Assembly (NCBI RefSeq): GCF_000014145.1
Contig: NC_008255.1
Coordinates: 807,501 to 871,500 of the forward strand
Reading direction: 5' to 3'
Length of the DNA stretch: 64,000 nucleotides
Origin: Cytophaga hutchinsonii ATCC 33406
Lineage (GTDB): Bacteria; Bacteroidota; Bacteroidia; Cytophagales; Cytophagaceae
This document shows positions 27,745 through 37,290 of this stretch, one piece after another. The position numbers were made by a program, and so were the translations under genes. The notes below the pieces were generated by a model. The model searched no databases, was not told the origin of the DNA, and worked only from the letters and a program-made list of their open reading frames with translations. Each line of letters starts with the position of its first letter. The first letter of the stretch is position 1.

Positions 27745-27752
27745 CAAATATA
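27745..27752 (-). promoter_or_regulatory. Possible -7 element of the T9SS cargo gene
   Basis: TATATTTG on the minus strand matches the Bacteroidota -7 consensus TAnnTTTG. It lies about 35 bases upstream of the ATG. No good TTTG -33 element at standard spacing. Confidence 0.35.
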
Positions 27753-27872
27753 ATAAAAAAGCTTAGATAGCAGCGCAACAGACTCATTTATAAATCATTT
27801 GAGTGCTGGCGATTGTGATTTATAAATGAAAGATGAATTTCATTTTATGCTGAAAAATTGCGCATTATTGTT

Positions 27873-27880
27873 TAATTTTG
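27873..27880 (+). promoter_or_regulatory. Possible -7 element of lysS
   Basis: TAATTTTG matches TAnnTTTG and lies 24 bases before the lysS ATG. A clear TTTG -33 is missing. Confidence 0.35.
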
Positions 27881-27904
27881 AGGTTCTATTATAATACGAA
27901 AGAC

Positions 27905-29632
27905 ATGCAATTGAGTGAACAAGAACTGGTACGCCGCCAGGAACGTGAAGAGTTATTAAAAATGGGTATTGAACCATACCCTGCAGAACTTTTCCCTGTA
28001 AATGTTTCAACAAAAGATATTCATCAGAATTACGAAAAGCGAAAGACAGATTATAAAAATATTTCTATCGCTGGCCGTGTGATGAGCCGCCGTATTATGG
28101 GTAATGCCTCTTTCGTTGAGATTCAGGATGCAAGCGGTAGAATCCAGGCATACTTCAGAAGAGATGATCTTTGTCCGGATGAAGACAAAACACAATACAA
28201 CACCGTATTTAAAAAGCTTGTCGGTATCGGTGATATTATTGGTATTTACGGATATGTGTTTACAACACAAACCGGAGAGATCACGATTCATGTTACTTCA
28301 TTTAAAATTTTAACAAAAGCACTTCGTCCGTTGCCCATGCCAAAAGAGGCGGTAGATGAGAACGGAGAGAAAAAAATATTTGATGCATTCACCGATCCTG
28401 AACAGCGTTACCGCATGCGTTATGTGGATCTGATTGTGAACCCGCATGTGCGCGATGCTTTTATCAAACGTACACGTCTGGTAAATACCATGCGTGAGTA
28501 CCTGAATAACAAAGGATATTTAGAAGTGGAAACGCCGATCTTGCAGCCCTTGTATGGCGGTGCTGCTGCGCGTCCGTTCAAGACACACCACAATACATTA
28601 GATATGCCTTTGTATTTGCGTATCGCAAATGAGTTATATCTGAAACGGTTGATCGTTGGCGGATTTGATGGAGTATATGAATTCTCTAAAGATTTCCGTA
28701 ACGAAGGTATGTCCCGTTTCCACAACCCGGAATTCACTCAGGTAGAATTGTATGTTGCATACAAGGATTACTACTGGATGATGGATCTGGTTGAAGAGAT
28801 GGTTGAAAAAGTTGCTGTTGCCTTACACGGTACTACAGAGGTACAGGTTGGTCCGCATACGATCAGCTTCCAGCGCCCCTGGAAACGTTTCACTATGTTT
28901 GAAGCAATCGAACATTATACAGGTATTAACATTGGTGAAATGGATGAAGCACAATTACGTGCAACATGTAAATCATTAAATGTGGATGTAGATGATTCAA
29001 TGGGTAAAGGTAAACTCATTGATGAGATCTTTGGCGCAAAATGCGAACCATTATTGATCCAGCCTACATTCATTACAGACTATCCGGTTGAAATGTCGCC
29101 GTTAGCGAAGAAACACAGGGACAAGCCAGGTTTGGTTGAACGTTTTGAAGCCATCTGTAATGGTAAAGAAATCTGCAATTCATTCTCTGAACTGAATGAC
29201 CCGATTGATCAGCGTCAGCGTTTTGAAGAACAGCTGGAGCTTGGCAAAAGAGGTGACAGCGAGAGTATGGTACTGGATGAAGATTTTCTTCGTGCACTTG
29301 AATACGGAATGCCGCCTACAGCAGGCCTTGGTATTGGGATTGACCGGTTAGCGATGGTTATGACTAATTCAGCTTCGATACAGGATGTATTATTCTTCCC
29401 GCAGATGCGTCCGGAAGTTGGTACACAGGGAGCATCTTCCAATGGTTTCCAGGGCATAGAGATCCGCGGGGAACTTGTTCCGTTGATTGAGAAATTAGGT
29501 ATCTCTACGGTAGAACAATTAAAAGCAGCAAACCCGAATAAATTATTTAATGATTTGTGCGGCTTACGTAAAAAAATGAAGCTTGAAATCGCAAACCCTA
29601 CGGCTGATGAGGTGAAGGGATGGCAGGCGTGA
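27905..29632 (+). CDS. lysS: Lysyl-tRNA synthetase, class II
   Basis: 575 residues from the ATG at 27905 (a TTG upstream is unlikely). OB-fold anticodon-binding domain at about 45-165 ([17 protein letters not shown]). The class II catalytic core has motif 2 [16 protein letters not shown] and motif 3 [15 protein letters not shown]. About 70 residues follow ([22 protein letters not shown]), an extension I associate with Bacteroidota enzymes. Charges tRNA(Lys) in the cytosol. Confidence 0.97.
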   Translation: MQLSEQELVRRQEREELLKMGIEPYPAELFPVNVSTKDIHQNYEKRKTDYKNISIAGRVMSRRIMGNASFVEIQDASGRIQAYFRRDDLCPDEDKTQYNTVFKKLVGIGDIIGIYGYVFTTQTGEITIHVTSFKILTKALRPLPMPKEAVDENGEKKIFDAFTDPEQRYRMRYVDLIVNPHVRDAFIKRTRLVNTMREYLNNKGYLEVETPILQPLYGGAAARPFKTHHNTLDMPLYLRIANELYLKRLIVGGFDGVYEFSKDFRNEGMSRFHNPEFTQVELYVAYKDYYWMMDLVEEMVEKVAVALHGTTEVQVGPHTISFQRPWKRFTMFEAIEHYTGINIGEMDEAQLRATCKSLNVDVDDSMGKGKLIDEIFGAKCEPLLIQPTFITDYPVEMSPLAKKHRDKPGLVERFEAICNGKEICNSFSELNDPIDQRQRFEEQLELGKRGDSESMVLDEDFLRALEYGMPPTAGLGIGIDRLAMVMTNSASIQDVLFFPQMRPEVGTQGASSNGFQGIEIRGELVPLIEKLGISTVEQLKAANPNKLFNDLCGLRKKMKLEIANPTADEVKGWQA

Positions 29633-29660
29633 GCCGAAGGCTTGAAACTGTCTGATAAAT

Positions 29661-29787
29661 TCCAGATTTCAAAAAACAAATTCCAAACGGAAAAATAAAG
29701 GGAAGTATTCTGATAGAATACTTCCCTTTTTAGTTGAATATTTTTACTCTAATTTTCTCTGTTTGGAATTTGTTTTTTGGAATCTGA
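29661..29787. repeat. Nested inverted repeat around a terminator
   Basis: An outer imperfect pair (29661-29690 and 29759-29787), sharing the core AAAAAACAAATTCCAAAC and its complement, surrounds an inner hairpin at 29697-29730. The whole unit is about 127 bases and resembles a small non-autonomous intergenic element. Confidence 0.55.
29697..29730. terminator. Bidirectional terminator after lysS
   Basis: GGAAGTATTC (29701-29710) and GAATACTTCC (29716-29725) pair around TGATA, extended by AAAG/CTTT, with a T-run on the plus side. It lies between convergent genes. Confidence 0.75.
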
Positions 29788-29795
29788 GTTTTGTG

Positions 29796-30242
29796 TTACT
29801 CGGGTACCATTACATATTCATAGTGCGATTCCAGCGTACGTTTTCCGAACCGGAGTTTGTTTTCCTGTATTTCGTAAACGTTGTCAATATCGGTCAGTAA
29901 TTCTTCATCTTCTTTAATGATCTGGTTTCCCTCCGGGCTTATCCAGGCCCGTATGGTGATGGTGCTATTGGGGCGAATCCATTCGGCCGTACTGTCGTCA
30001 TTGATTTTGAAACGCAGTTCTTCAAATTTTTTGTCATTTACTACAAGCTTACCGTTTTGATAAAAACGTAGTACTTTCCAGGTACGGTAGAAATTTTTTC
30101 TTGTACTATCACTCTGGCTGTTTCCCATATCAATAGTAAAGAACACAGCTACCGTAAAGAATAGCAAAAACAGAAAAGCGATCAGAAATATTATTCTGAA
30201 ATGCAGAAGCTTCTCTATTACGGGATGCAGTTGTTTACTCAT
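29796..30242 (-). CDS. Hypothetical single-pass membrane protein
   Basis: 148 residues. One membrane anchor at about 14-38 (FRIIFLIAFLFLLFFTVAVFF region), then a periplasmic domain with lipocalin-like strands (FYRTWKVLRFYQNGKLVV, ESHYEYVMVPE). No specific family recognised. Confidence 0.65.
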   Translation of the reverse strand: MSKQLHPVIEKLLHFRIIFLIAFLFLLFFTVAVFFTIDMGNSQSDSTRKNFYRTWKVLRFYQNGKLVVNDKKFEELRFKINDDSTAEWIRPNSTITIRAWISPEGNQIIKEDEELLTDIDNVYEIQENKLRFGKRTLESHYEYVMVPE

Positions 30243-30354
30243 AAAACAAGGTATCGTTAGCTGTATGAACGGAAAATGAAATTATTATAGTAATTTTGTG
30301 CCTTAGTAAAATAGCTGTCTTTGTACTAGATACGAGACATTGATTGAAAATGTT

Positions 30355-30389
30355 AACAAATGTTAAAGATAGTTGTTTGAACATTTGTT
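30355..30389. promoter_or_regulatory. Possible operator: 10-bp inverted repeat upstream of methyltransferase
   Basis: AACAAATGTT (30355-30364) and AACATTTGTT (30380-30389) are exact complements with 15 bases between, centred about 64 bases before the start codon. This looks like a dimeric regulator site, but it is AT-rich and could be chance. Confidence 0.3.
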
Positions 30390-30435
30390 TAAACATTAAT
30401 TTACGCTTTTTCACAACCTTTAAGAAATAATCAGA

Positions 30436-31317
30436 ATGAAAATATTGACGCCCAGCTACTTTGTAGACTATGAAATGATCGATTCGGGTAATTATAAGAA
30501 ATTAGAACGTTTTGGAAATTTTATTCTGTCGCGTCCGGAACCCCAGGCAGTATGGGATCCGCAGCTGTTTGATAAAGAGTGGAACAGCCGTTTGCATGCT
30601 GAATTTGTGCGTGATAAAGCTAATCCTGAAAAGGGGATATGGAGCTTAAAAGATTCCATGAAAGAGCAATGGTTTGTTGCGTATAAATTCAATAATTTGA
30701 ATTTGAGGTTCCGCTTAGGTTTATCTTCTTTTAAACACGTAGGTTTATTTCCGGAGCAGGCACCAAACTGGAACTACATCTATGAAAAGGTTTCTCAAAT
30801 GGAAACAGCCAAACCAAAAGTTTTGAATTTATTTGCTTACACAGGCGGCGCGTCTATTGCGGCGCGGGCTGCAGGTGCAGAGGTGGTGCACGTGGATTCA
30901 GTAAAGCAGGTAATCAGCTGGGCACGTGAAAATATGGAAGCAAGCGAACTGACGGATGTACGTTGGGTAGTAGAAGATGCCTTGAAGTTTGTGAAACGTG
31001 AAGTAAAACGGGGCAACAAATATAACGGCATTATTCTGGACCCGCCCGCTTATGGCCGCGGACCGGATGGTGAACGCTGGATCATAGAAGAACACCTGAA
31101 TGAAATATTAAAGCTTTGCGCCGAATTACTGGATCCGAAAGAGCATTTTTATATTCTGAATTTGTATGCCATCGGTTTCTCTGCTGTTATTGTAGAAACC
31201 CTGATCCACCGGATCTATGGCGATGTTAAAAACCTGGAAATAGGCGAGCTGGTAGTAGAAGATTCATTCCGGAAAAAATTACCCTTAAGCATTTACGGCA
31301 GGTTTAGCAACGTTTAA
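30436..31317 (+). CDS. Class I SAM-dependent methyltransferase (RlmI-like)
   Basis: 293 residues. SAM-binding motif I is NLFAYTGGASIAAR, with acidic residue VVHVDSVKQV and catalytic-type DPPAYGRGPDGE. This matches the RlmI/RlmK-type rRNA cytosine methyltransferases, but the N-terminal PUA domain of RlmI is absent and an unrelated 100-residue N-terminal domain is present. The methylated base is unknown. Confidence 0.87.
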   Translation: MKILTPSYFVDYEMIDSGNYKKLERFGNFILSRPEPQAVWDPQLFDKEWNSRLHAEFVRDKANPEKGIWSLKDSMKEQWFVAYKFNNLNLRFRLGLSSFKHVGLFPEQAPNWNYIYEKVSQMETAKPKVLNLFAYTGGASIAARAAGAEVVHVDSVKQVISWARENMEASELTDVRWVVEDALKFVKREVKRGNKYNGIILDPPAYGRGPDGERWIIEEHLNEILKLCAELLDPKEHFYILNLYAIGFSAVIVETLIHRIYGDVKNLEIGELVVEDSFRKKLPLSIYGRFSNV

Positions 31318-31320
31318 CAG

Positions 31321-31515
31321 CCCACGGTTTTAACCCTGCCCACGGTTTTAACCCAGCCCACGGTTTTAACCGTGGGAACAATATATCCCACGGTTTCACC
31401 GTGGCTGGTGAAATAATAAAAAATGCCTTCGATGTTCACATCGAAGGCATTTTTTATTATTATGTTGTTCCGGTTAAAGCCGTGTTACATATTGTTCCCA
31501 CAGTTGAAACCGTGA
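31321..31515. repeat. Cluster of CCCACGGTT palindromic repeats
   Basis: Three copies of CCCACGGTTTTAACC start at 31321, 31339 and 31357, an exact 18-base period. The third completes a 20-base palindrome (31357-31376). Further copies are at 31387-31404 and, degenerate, at about 31469-31486 and 31497-31514. A 23-bp perfect hairpin (31412-31461) lies in the middle. Same family as 8454-8473. Confidence 0.75.
31412..31461. terminator. Bidirectional terminator with perfect 23-bp stem
   Basis: The left arm (31412-31434, core AATGCCTTCGATG) and right arm (31439-31461, core CATCGAAGGCATT) are perfect complements with a TTCA loop. A/T-rich stem ends give U-tracts on both strands. It separates convergent genes. 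Confidence 0.8.
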
Positions 31516-31523
31516 GTTGATAG

Positions 31524-34500
31524 TTACTCAACAATAAATTTCGCTGTCTGGCCGGTGCTCATAACAACCATGTATACACCCGGAGTTAACGCCTGCACAT
31601 TAGCTTCGGTTGCATCGTTGATCGATCCTACTTCTGTTCCTCTGATATCAACAATTTTACCTGTTACTTCTTCAGAGAAATAAATTTTTCCGGACCTGGT
31701 TGGGTTTGGATAAACCAGCATCGTATTTACATCTGCTGAGCCGGAAAGTATTGAAGTTGTAAGTGGTACAGACACTTCAAAAATAGCTAATGTTCCGCTC
31801 ATTTCGTTTGCAGATATAACATACGGTTTGCCATCCGGGCTTACGGTTGCATCGATGTAAATGATTCCCTCCGGACCGTTATCACCTGCAAAAGAAGTTA
31901 AGCTTCTTGAATTCACATACTGAACAAATGTTGCTGAAGCTGGTTCCGTAATATCATATACCATTACACCGCCTGTTCTTTCAAGTGTAATGAATGCATA
32001 TGTTCTGGCACCGATCACAGCTACTGTTACACCTTCCGGTTCCGGGCCTTTTGCACGGCTTCTGTTTTTAAAAGCATTGCTTGCATTGTCAGCATTGAAT
32101 ACCGCAGCGCTCTGAGGATGCGTTTCGGTGATGCGTTCAAATTCAGAACCGCTTTCATAGACCAATGCGCCTGTTGCTGCATTCCATATAGCAAAGGAAC
32201 GTGCTCCGACCGCATATAATTCATCGTAGTCACCATCATTATCTGTATCGCCCTGTAAGTTTGAAATACGGAAACGGCCAAGGTTGTAGCTTTGCTGTAA
32301 CGCAGCAGCATTCGGGAATTTAACCGGATCAAGAGTTACAGCACCAACTGTAGTACGCTCTACCAATCCGCCGTATTCTTTTTCATCCCCTTCATTTGCG
32401 GTTACTAAATAGGTAACGCCGCCAACCGTATAATTTGCAATCGCATCCGGCATGTAAAACCCTTTTACCGGCCACGTTGAAAGCACTACACCGCTGTTGT
32501 TATCTGATGCATCAAAACCATTTTCAGATAAGCTGTAATCTTTTGTGCCTAACGCTTTGATTCCTGTAATGCTTGCTGTTTCCAGGTTAATTTCAGCAAT
32601 CGCATTGTTTTCCTGCAAGGTGACCCATGCTTTTTTAGAATCGGCAGATACCGTAATGTATTCCGGTTCTAAATCCTGTGATAATGTACTGGTCGATTTT
32701 GTTTTACGCACGCCTGAAGCACGTAAAGCTGTTTCCTGCGCATTGAAAGCCTTGAAATCAAGCGTTGATACGTTATTCTGGGTTAATGCAGCAATACCGC
32801 CCGTGATGTTAATGATACTTACAGAACCTTCCGGATCAATCGAATACGAATCATTCGGCTGGCCTTCATTTGCTGTCAATACATATTTCGCATCGGGTGT
32901 AAACGTAACCATGTCCGGTAACGCACCTACGGTAACTTTATTCTGAAAAACACCACTCGTGTTAAAGAAAACAACAGAACCGTTTTCCTGCTCGTCGTTT
33001 AAGCCCGTGACAGTTACGGCTACCATTTCATTTTTAACCGCAACACTTGTTAAGCCTTTTCCATACGTTGTCATATCAATCTGACTGATCGCAACAGGAT
33101 TTGCCGGATCTGCAAAATTGATGATGTCAACTTTATCAATCCCTGTACTGATTGTGAACAAACGTTTTGAAACAGGATCGTACGCTACGATTTCTGCAAT
33201 ACCTTCTTTTTTATCCGGATTAGAAACGGTGAAACGGGATGCAAAGCTTAACGCAATCGATTCATTTTTTTCAACAGTCATATCATTATCTCTGATAAAT
33301 ACCGTTATCGTTGCATTGCCTGTAACAGATGCACCTGCAGGATTTGTTAATTCCAATACAAAATATTCATCCGCTTCTGCTTCTGTATCGTTTGTAATTG
33401 GAATGGTGATTATTTTTTCAATCTCCGTTCCTGTCAGCGTAATTGTTTGTGCAGCCAGGGTGAAATCAGCTGCTGATGCTGTGTTAAAGGAAGCCGGTTT
33501 TACGGTTACACCAAAAGATGCCGCAGACGGATTAACAATTTTAATTTTAAGATTTACTGTTCCGTCAGATTCTTTAGCAATAACGTGTGTTTTATCCCAC
33601 GCTAATGTAGTATTGTATGTGAACGTGTATTGGTATGGTGTGAACAGCGCGCTGCTGTTGTCGTTTTTTACATTACTGATGGTTAGTGTATGTGATACAC
33701 CAGCTGCAAAAGGCGTAGCATACGTTATAATTGCCGTATCTGCCAATGCTCCGTTGTTTGTAAGTACTATTGTTGAAAGCGCATTGATTCCTGTATAGTT
33801 TTCCAATGCCGTTGTACTTGCAGCATCCATGTTTGTATTAAATGCAATACGTATCTGCGTTTGGTTTAACACCGTTGCCGATACAATACTGGGCGGTCCG
33901 GGGAATGCCCAGGAAGGCCAGATCTGGCCGGCTGTAGAACCTGCAATGCCTACCCAGTTAGCCGGGTTTAATACGGCTGCACGGATCTGAGCAGGTGTGC
34001 CGCTTTGTGTGCCTGCATAATAAGCATTCACCAGGTTTCCTGCGGCACTGCCCGGAGCGGCGCTTAAATTAATACTGTTTGTGCCGTCTGTTAATCCTGC
34101 AGGAAGCATGGAATTGCTGCCGCTGCAGGATGTGTTTACTGCAGCCCATGCATTTGAACTTAATGCTGTAATATAGTGCGGGTCTGTATTTGTTCCCGTG
34201 TATACAATAAACTGATCGCCGCCTGAGCTCAGGCCAAAAGTAGAACCGGATACTGTTCCGATGCTCGCGGTGTTAGCATCGTTGCCGATGGTAATTACCG
34301 TACCTGCTGCAACGCCTGATGCAGGAGCTGTCCATACAAGACCGCCTGCACATTGTGCCGGTGTGCTGCTTGTGAATTTAGCATCGGTCATATTGATGCG
34401 TGTACCCGGAAGAATATCAACGAGTGTTAATAACGCAACTTCATCCGCAATGTCTGTTGCATTCATTCTGTATGCGACCGGAATAACATCTCCCGCCTGA

Positions 34501-35465
34501 AATACTGTCTGCGCAGCGATTGTTTTAAACGTAGATGATACAACCGAAGTGATGGCATTGTTGCTTGCATCTTCAATTTTATTGGCAGTAATTGCAACGT
34601 AATATTGTGTGTTGTTTGATAACGTAGCAGATGGTGTCAGCGTTATTTCTTTATCTGTGATCGTTGCTGTGAAAGCCACGGCAGCCCCTGCCGCATCGAT
34701 CTTTCTCAATTCAACGAACGAAGCAATATCGGTTGCCGTAATTGCTGCATCATTGATCAGACGGATCGCTTCATTAAACGTTAATTTAATGGTTGCAGAA
34801 ACAGCGATATTTTCTGCAGCATTTACGGGGGTGAATACTACTGTCGGCGCTGCGTTGTCTGCACCAAACGTAACACCTTCAACCGTGAAGTTATCGATGC
34901 GGTCGTTACCGCCAGTGCCTCCTGCGCCTGCTGCAAACGTCATGCGGATCTTGAAATTCGCATTGTTCTTAGCCAGTGCAACAGAGCTGAAATCAAGTGT
35001 TTGAAGTGACGGTACTTCTGTTACTGTTACAGAGCTGAAGGCTGTAAAGGCCGTTCCATCCGTACTGTATTCAATTACCTGTGTGCCCGCCCCCTGTGTT
35101 GAGCGTCTGGTTACATATTTTACCACAATCTGCTCATAACCGGTTGTTGGCAGAGAAAATACTAATGTGCCGCCGATCGGGTTGTTCAGGCGTAAATGCG
35201 AACCGGAAACAGAATTGTTACGCGCGTTCAGATTTAATAATTCAAAATCCTGTGCGGTGTTACTTGTTATCTGAATAACACTTGGTCCTGTACCGCCTGC
35301 TGTATGTGATGCAGCAGCACCTGTAAGAATAGAAGCAGGAGTTAATTGTGCTGCTTCCGATGTGCTGGTGTTGAAATCCCAGTAATGAATCAATGTTTGA
35401 CTGTAGGAAACGTATGTTCCCAGCAAGAGGCATAGGGTACCTGCAATGCGTAAGAGTTGTTGCAT
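31524..35465 (-). CDS. Large T9SS-secreted multidomain protein, choice-of-anchor I type
   Basis: 1313 residues from the ATG at 35465 (a TTG 27 bases upstream was rejected). Signal peptide ends near SYSQ. An N-terminal beta-sandwich runs to about 200 and a bacterial Ig-like domain to about 320 (APTVVFTPVNAAENIAVSATIKL). A lamin-tail-like segment comes next, then a second Ig-like and a Calx-beta-type repeat. A beta-propeller 'choice-of-anchor I' region (about 740-1230) contains ALPDMVTFTPDAKYVLTANE and EPEGVTV. The type A sorting domain starts at MLVYPNPTRSGKIYF. Likely a cell-surface or extracellular protein; enzymatic activity is not evident. Confidence 0.88.
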   Translation of the reverse strand: MQQLLRIAGTLCLLLGTYVSYSQTLIHYWDFNTSTSEAAQLTPASILTGAAASHTAGGTGPSVIQITSNTAQDFELLNLNARNNSVSGSHLRLNNPIGGTLVFSLPTTGYEQIVVKYVTRRSTQGAGTQVIEYSTDGTAFTAFSSVTVTEVPSLQTLDFSSVALAKNNANFKIRMTFAAGAGGTGGNDRIDNFTVEGVTFGADNAAPTVVFTPVNAAENIAVSATIKLTFNEAIRLINDAAITATDIASFVELRKIDAAGAAVAFTATITDKEITLTPSATLSNNTQYYVAITANKIEDASNNAITSVVSSTFKTIAAQTVFQAGDVIPVAYRMNATDIADEVALLTLVDILPGTRINMTDAKFTSSTPAQCAGGLVWTAPASGVAAGTVITIGNDANTASIGTVSGSTFGLSSGGDQFIVYTGTNTDPHYITALSSNAWAAVNTSCSGSNSMLPAGLTDGTNSINLSAAPGSAAGNLVNAYYAGTQSGTPAQIRAAVLNPANWVGIAGSTAGQIWPSWAFPGPPSIVSATVLNQTQIRIAFNTNMDAASTTALENYTGINALSTIVLTNNGALADTAIITYATPFAAGVSHTLTISNVKNDNSSALFTPYQYTFTYNTTLAWDKTHVIAKESDGTVNLKIKIVNPSAASFGVTVKPASFNTASAADFTLAAQTITLTGTEIEKIITIPITNDTEAEADEYFVLELTNPAGASVTGNATITVFIRDNDMTVEKNESIALSFASRFTVSNPDKKEGIAEIVAYDPVSKRLFTISTGIDKVDIINFADPANPVAISQIDMTTYGKGLTSVAVKNEMVAVTVTGLNDEQENGSVVFFNTSGVFQNKVTVGALPDMVTFTPDAKYVLTANEGQPNDSYSIDPEGSVSIINITGGIAALTQNNVSTLDFKAFNAQETALRASGVRKTKSTSTLSQDLEPEYITVSADSKKAWVTLQENNAIAEINLETASITGIKALGTKDYSLSENGFDASDNNSGVVLSTWPVKGFYMPDAIANYTVGGVTYLVTANEGDEKEYGGLVERTTVGAVTLDPVKFPNAAALQQSYNLGRFRISNLQGDTDNDGDYDELYAVGARSFAIWNAATGALVYESGSEFERITETHPQSAAVFNADNASNAFKNRSRAKGPEPEGVTVAVIGARTYAFITLERTGGVMVYDITEPASATFVQYVNSRSLTSFAGDNGPEGIIYIDATVSPDGKPYVISANEMSGTLAIFEVSVPLTTSILSGSADVNTMLVYPNPTRSGKIYFSEEVTGKIVDIRGTEVGSINDATEANVQALTPGVYMVVMSTGQTAKFIVE

Positions 35466-35489
35466 GTGATCGTGCTTTTGATGAAGCAA

Positions 35490-35497
35490 CAAAACTA
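35490..35497 (-). promoter_or_regulatory. Possible -7 element of the choice-of-anchor I gene
   Basis: TAGTTTTG on the minus strand matches TAnnTTTG, 24 bases upstream of the ATG. No clear -33 element. Confidence 0.3.
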
Positions 35498-35763
35498 GGG
35501 CAGCAATGTTAGGATAGTATTATGGAAGGGTTATGGTAGTGTGATGATACAGGTGGGGAGGTGATGATTAGGTAATAGTGTCTGCCGCGTCGGAAGTTGT
35601 TAGCAGACAGTAGTCAGTTGATTACGCTATCTATGATTGGTGGTTAGCAACAGCCTGATGAATCAGGTTATAATATGTCAGGGCTTTCATTCTTCCGGTT
35701 TTTCATAGCGGGATTGGTGGTGTAAACATCTTCGTTACTATGATGTGTAGTAAAATACCAGAC

Positions 35764-36096
35764 TCAATATCTTAAAATTTCATTCAGACATTTGTGTACC
35801 TGCGCAAGTTCAGAAGCGGACAGTAAGCCAAGTTTATTTTTTAGTCGTTTTTTTGATAAAGATCTTATCTGAAAGGTTAATACTTCCGACAATTTTTTTA
35901 AACCATTGCCCTTGTCTGGCTGCAGGATCAGGTTCCCGTGGTAGTTTTTTAATTTTGTTGTTAAGGGGCAGCAAATAACCACATTTGAAAAATCGTTTAA
36001 TACGTTTCCGCTGATAATCACAACAGGCCTGAACCCTGCCTGTTCACTGCCTTCAACAGAATCTAAATCCGTGAGCCAGATTTCTCCCTGTTTCAT
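35764..36096 (-). CDS. MazF/PemK-type toxin
   Basis: 110 residues. The MazF fold is recognisable: KQGEIWLTDLDSVEGSEQAGFRPVVIIS, VVICCPLTTKLKNYHGN and LTFQIRSLSKKRL. Such toxins are ribonucleases that cleave mRNA at short motifs. Its ATG overlaps the antitoxin stop by four bases (ATGA), as usual in these pairs. Confidence 0.92.
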   Translation of the reverse strand: MKQGEIWLTDLDSVEGSEQAGFRPVVIISGNVLNDFSNVVICCPLTTKLKNYHGNLILQPDKGNGLKKLSEVLTFQIRSLSKKRLKNKLGLLSASELAQVHKCLNEILRY

Positions 36097-36326
36097 TCGT
36101 CTATCTGTGTCAGATAATCACTCATACCTTCTTCAGCAATAGAAAGTATATCCGTATCCTGAGACATTTTTTTATAAGACCTGATGTATGAGGCTTTGTT
36201 CAGCTGATCCAGATAAATGCGGAGTGCCTTTTCTATAAGTTTATTTTTTGGTATGGATAATTCCGCAGCTTTTTCATTTAGCAACAGCATCAGATCATCC
36301 GGCAGGGTGCTGGTGAAAGTTGTCAT
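36093..36326 (-). CDS. Antitoxin of the MazF pair, ribbon-helix-helix type
   Basis: 77 residues. The N-terminus TTFTSTLPDDLMLLLNEKAAELSIPKN fits a ribbon-helix-helix DNA-binding domain. The acidic C-terminus (ILSIAEEGMSDYLTQIDE) is probably the toxin-binding part. It should repress its own promoter in the AT-rich region upstream of 36326. Confidence 0.85.
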   Translation of the reverse strand: MTTFTSTLPDDLMLLLNEKAAELSIPKNKLIEKALRIYLDQLNKASYIRSYKKMSQDTDILSIAEEGMSDYLTQIDE

Positions 36327-36585
36327 ATACGTATATATTATAAATATGATTCATAAATATATTAAATGTTTATTTTAAAGTCAAGTGCTTGATTTATAGA
36401 GTAAGTGATTATCTACTTAAAATTACAAATTACTGTAACAATCGAACTCGTACAAAAGAATGTAATCTGGAAAATAAATGTCATTACAAATCGAAAAAAA
36501 GCTTCTGGGATGTGGCAAATAAAATCTTTAGCCTGATTTATAAATCTTAAATTCCATTTCACGTTATATACTGAACAGCTTATAT

Positions 36586-37223
36586 TTATTTCTTTTTACC
36601 GCTAAAGAAATAATACCCGATAGCCACACCGCCCTGCATGGTAGTGATTTTTGTTGCATCGGCAGTATTGATAGGTACAAATCCGCGGCTGCCCCGCATT
36701 TCAAAGAATAAGCGTTTTTTCATAACCGAAAAACCAAAGCTGATCTGATAGCCCGCATTAAGTCTTGTATAATCAGAAGTGGTGTTTTGATAATCGCCGC
36801 CTTCCGTTTTTTGCCTTGCCGCCAGCTTATATCCGATAAATGGTCCGGCAGCCATATCGAAGGTAACTTTCTGACTGCTGAATAACGTAAATTTGGCAAG
36901 CAAGGGAAGTTCCAGGTAGTGCAAACGGATGTTGATGAGTGTCTGGTCTGTTACTTCATATCCATATCGGTTTCGATGAGGAAGGCCATCGATACAGTAA
37001 TTTTTTCCATGGGTCGTGAAGTTCAGTTCAGCCTGCAGGGAGAAAAGGTTACTTAATCTGTAATTGGTCATAATACCCGCATTCCCGCGGATCATGTGTG
37101 TTTCTGCAACAGATGAATCAGGGCTTACGTGCCGGCTGTTACTGCTTTTATACCAACCCGTAGCTGTGCATACGAAGCAGTGGATAAAGCAATCAGTAAT
37201 AGTGAAAGCAGAATACGTTTCAT
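36586..37223 (-). pseudogene. Frameshifted outer-membrane beta-barrel protein (porin-like/PorT family)
   Basis: The ATG at 37223 gives signal peptide MKRILLSLLLIALSTASYAQ and LRVGIKAVTAGT, then stops. The next frame continues NSRHVSPDSS...MIRGNAGIMTNYRLSNLFSLQAELNF to a full beta-barrel ending GYYFFSGKKK. Restoring one base at the A4 run (T4 on plus, 37146-37149) gives RVGIKSSNSRH and a 212-residue protein of normal length. Either a sequencing error, a true pseudogene or slippage-controlled expression; the sequence cannot decide. Confidence 0.8.
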
Positions 37224-37290
37224 TGTCAGGTTGATTTTAAAAATCTTGAAAAATGAAAAAATATATAATTGAAACACCAGCACACAACTT

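Noticed and set aside
31321-31404. Possible CRISPR array
   Set aside because: Repeats are 15-18 bases in direct tandem with only 3-base gaps, without unique spacers or cas genes.
33118-33798. 226-codon plus-strand open frame inside the choice-of-anchor I gene
   Set aside because: Long open frames antisense to Thr/Ala/Val-rich repeats are common; no start context or family support.
37100-37223. Programmed -1 frameshift in the beta-barrel gene
   Set aside because: The ATA AAA GCA context allows re-pairing only in one site and is not a canonical slippery heptamer; no strong downstream structure was seen.
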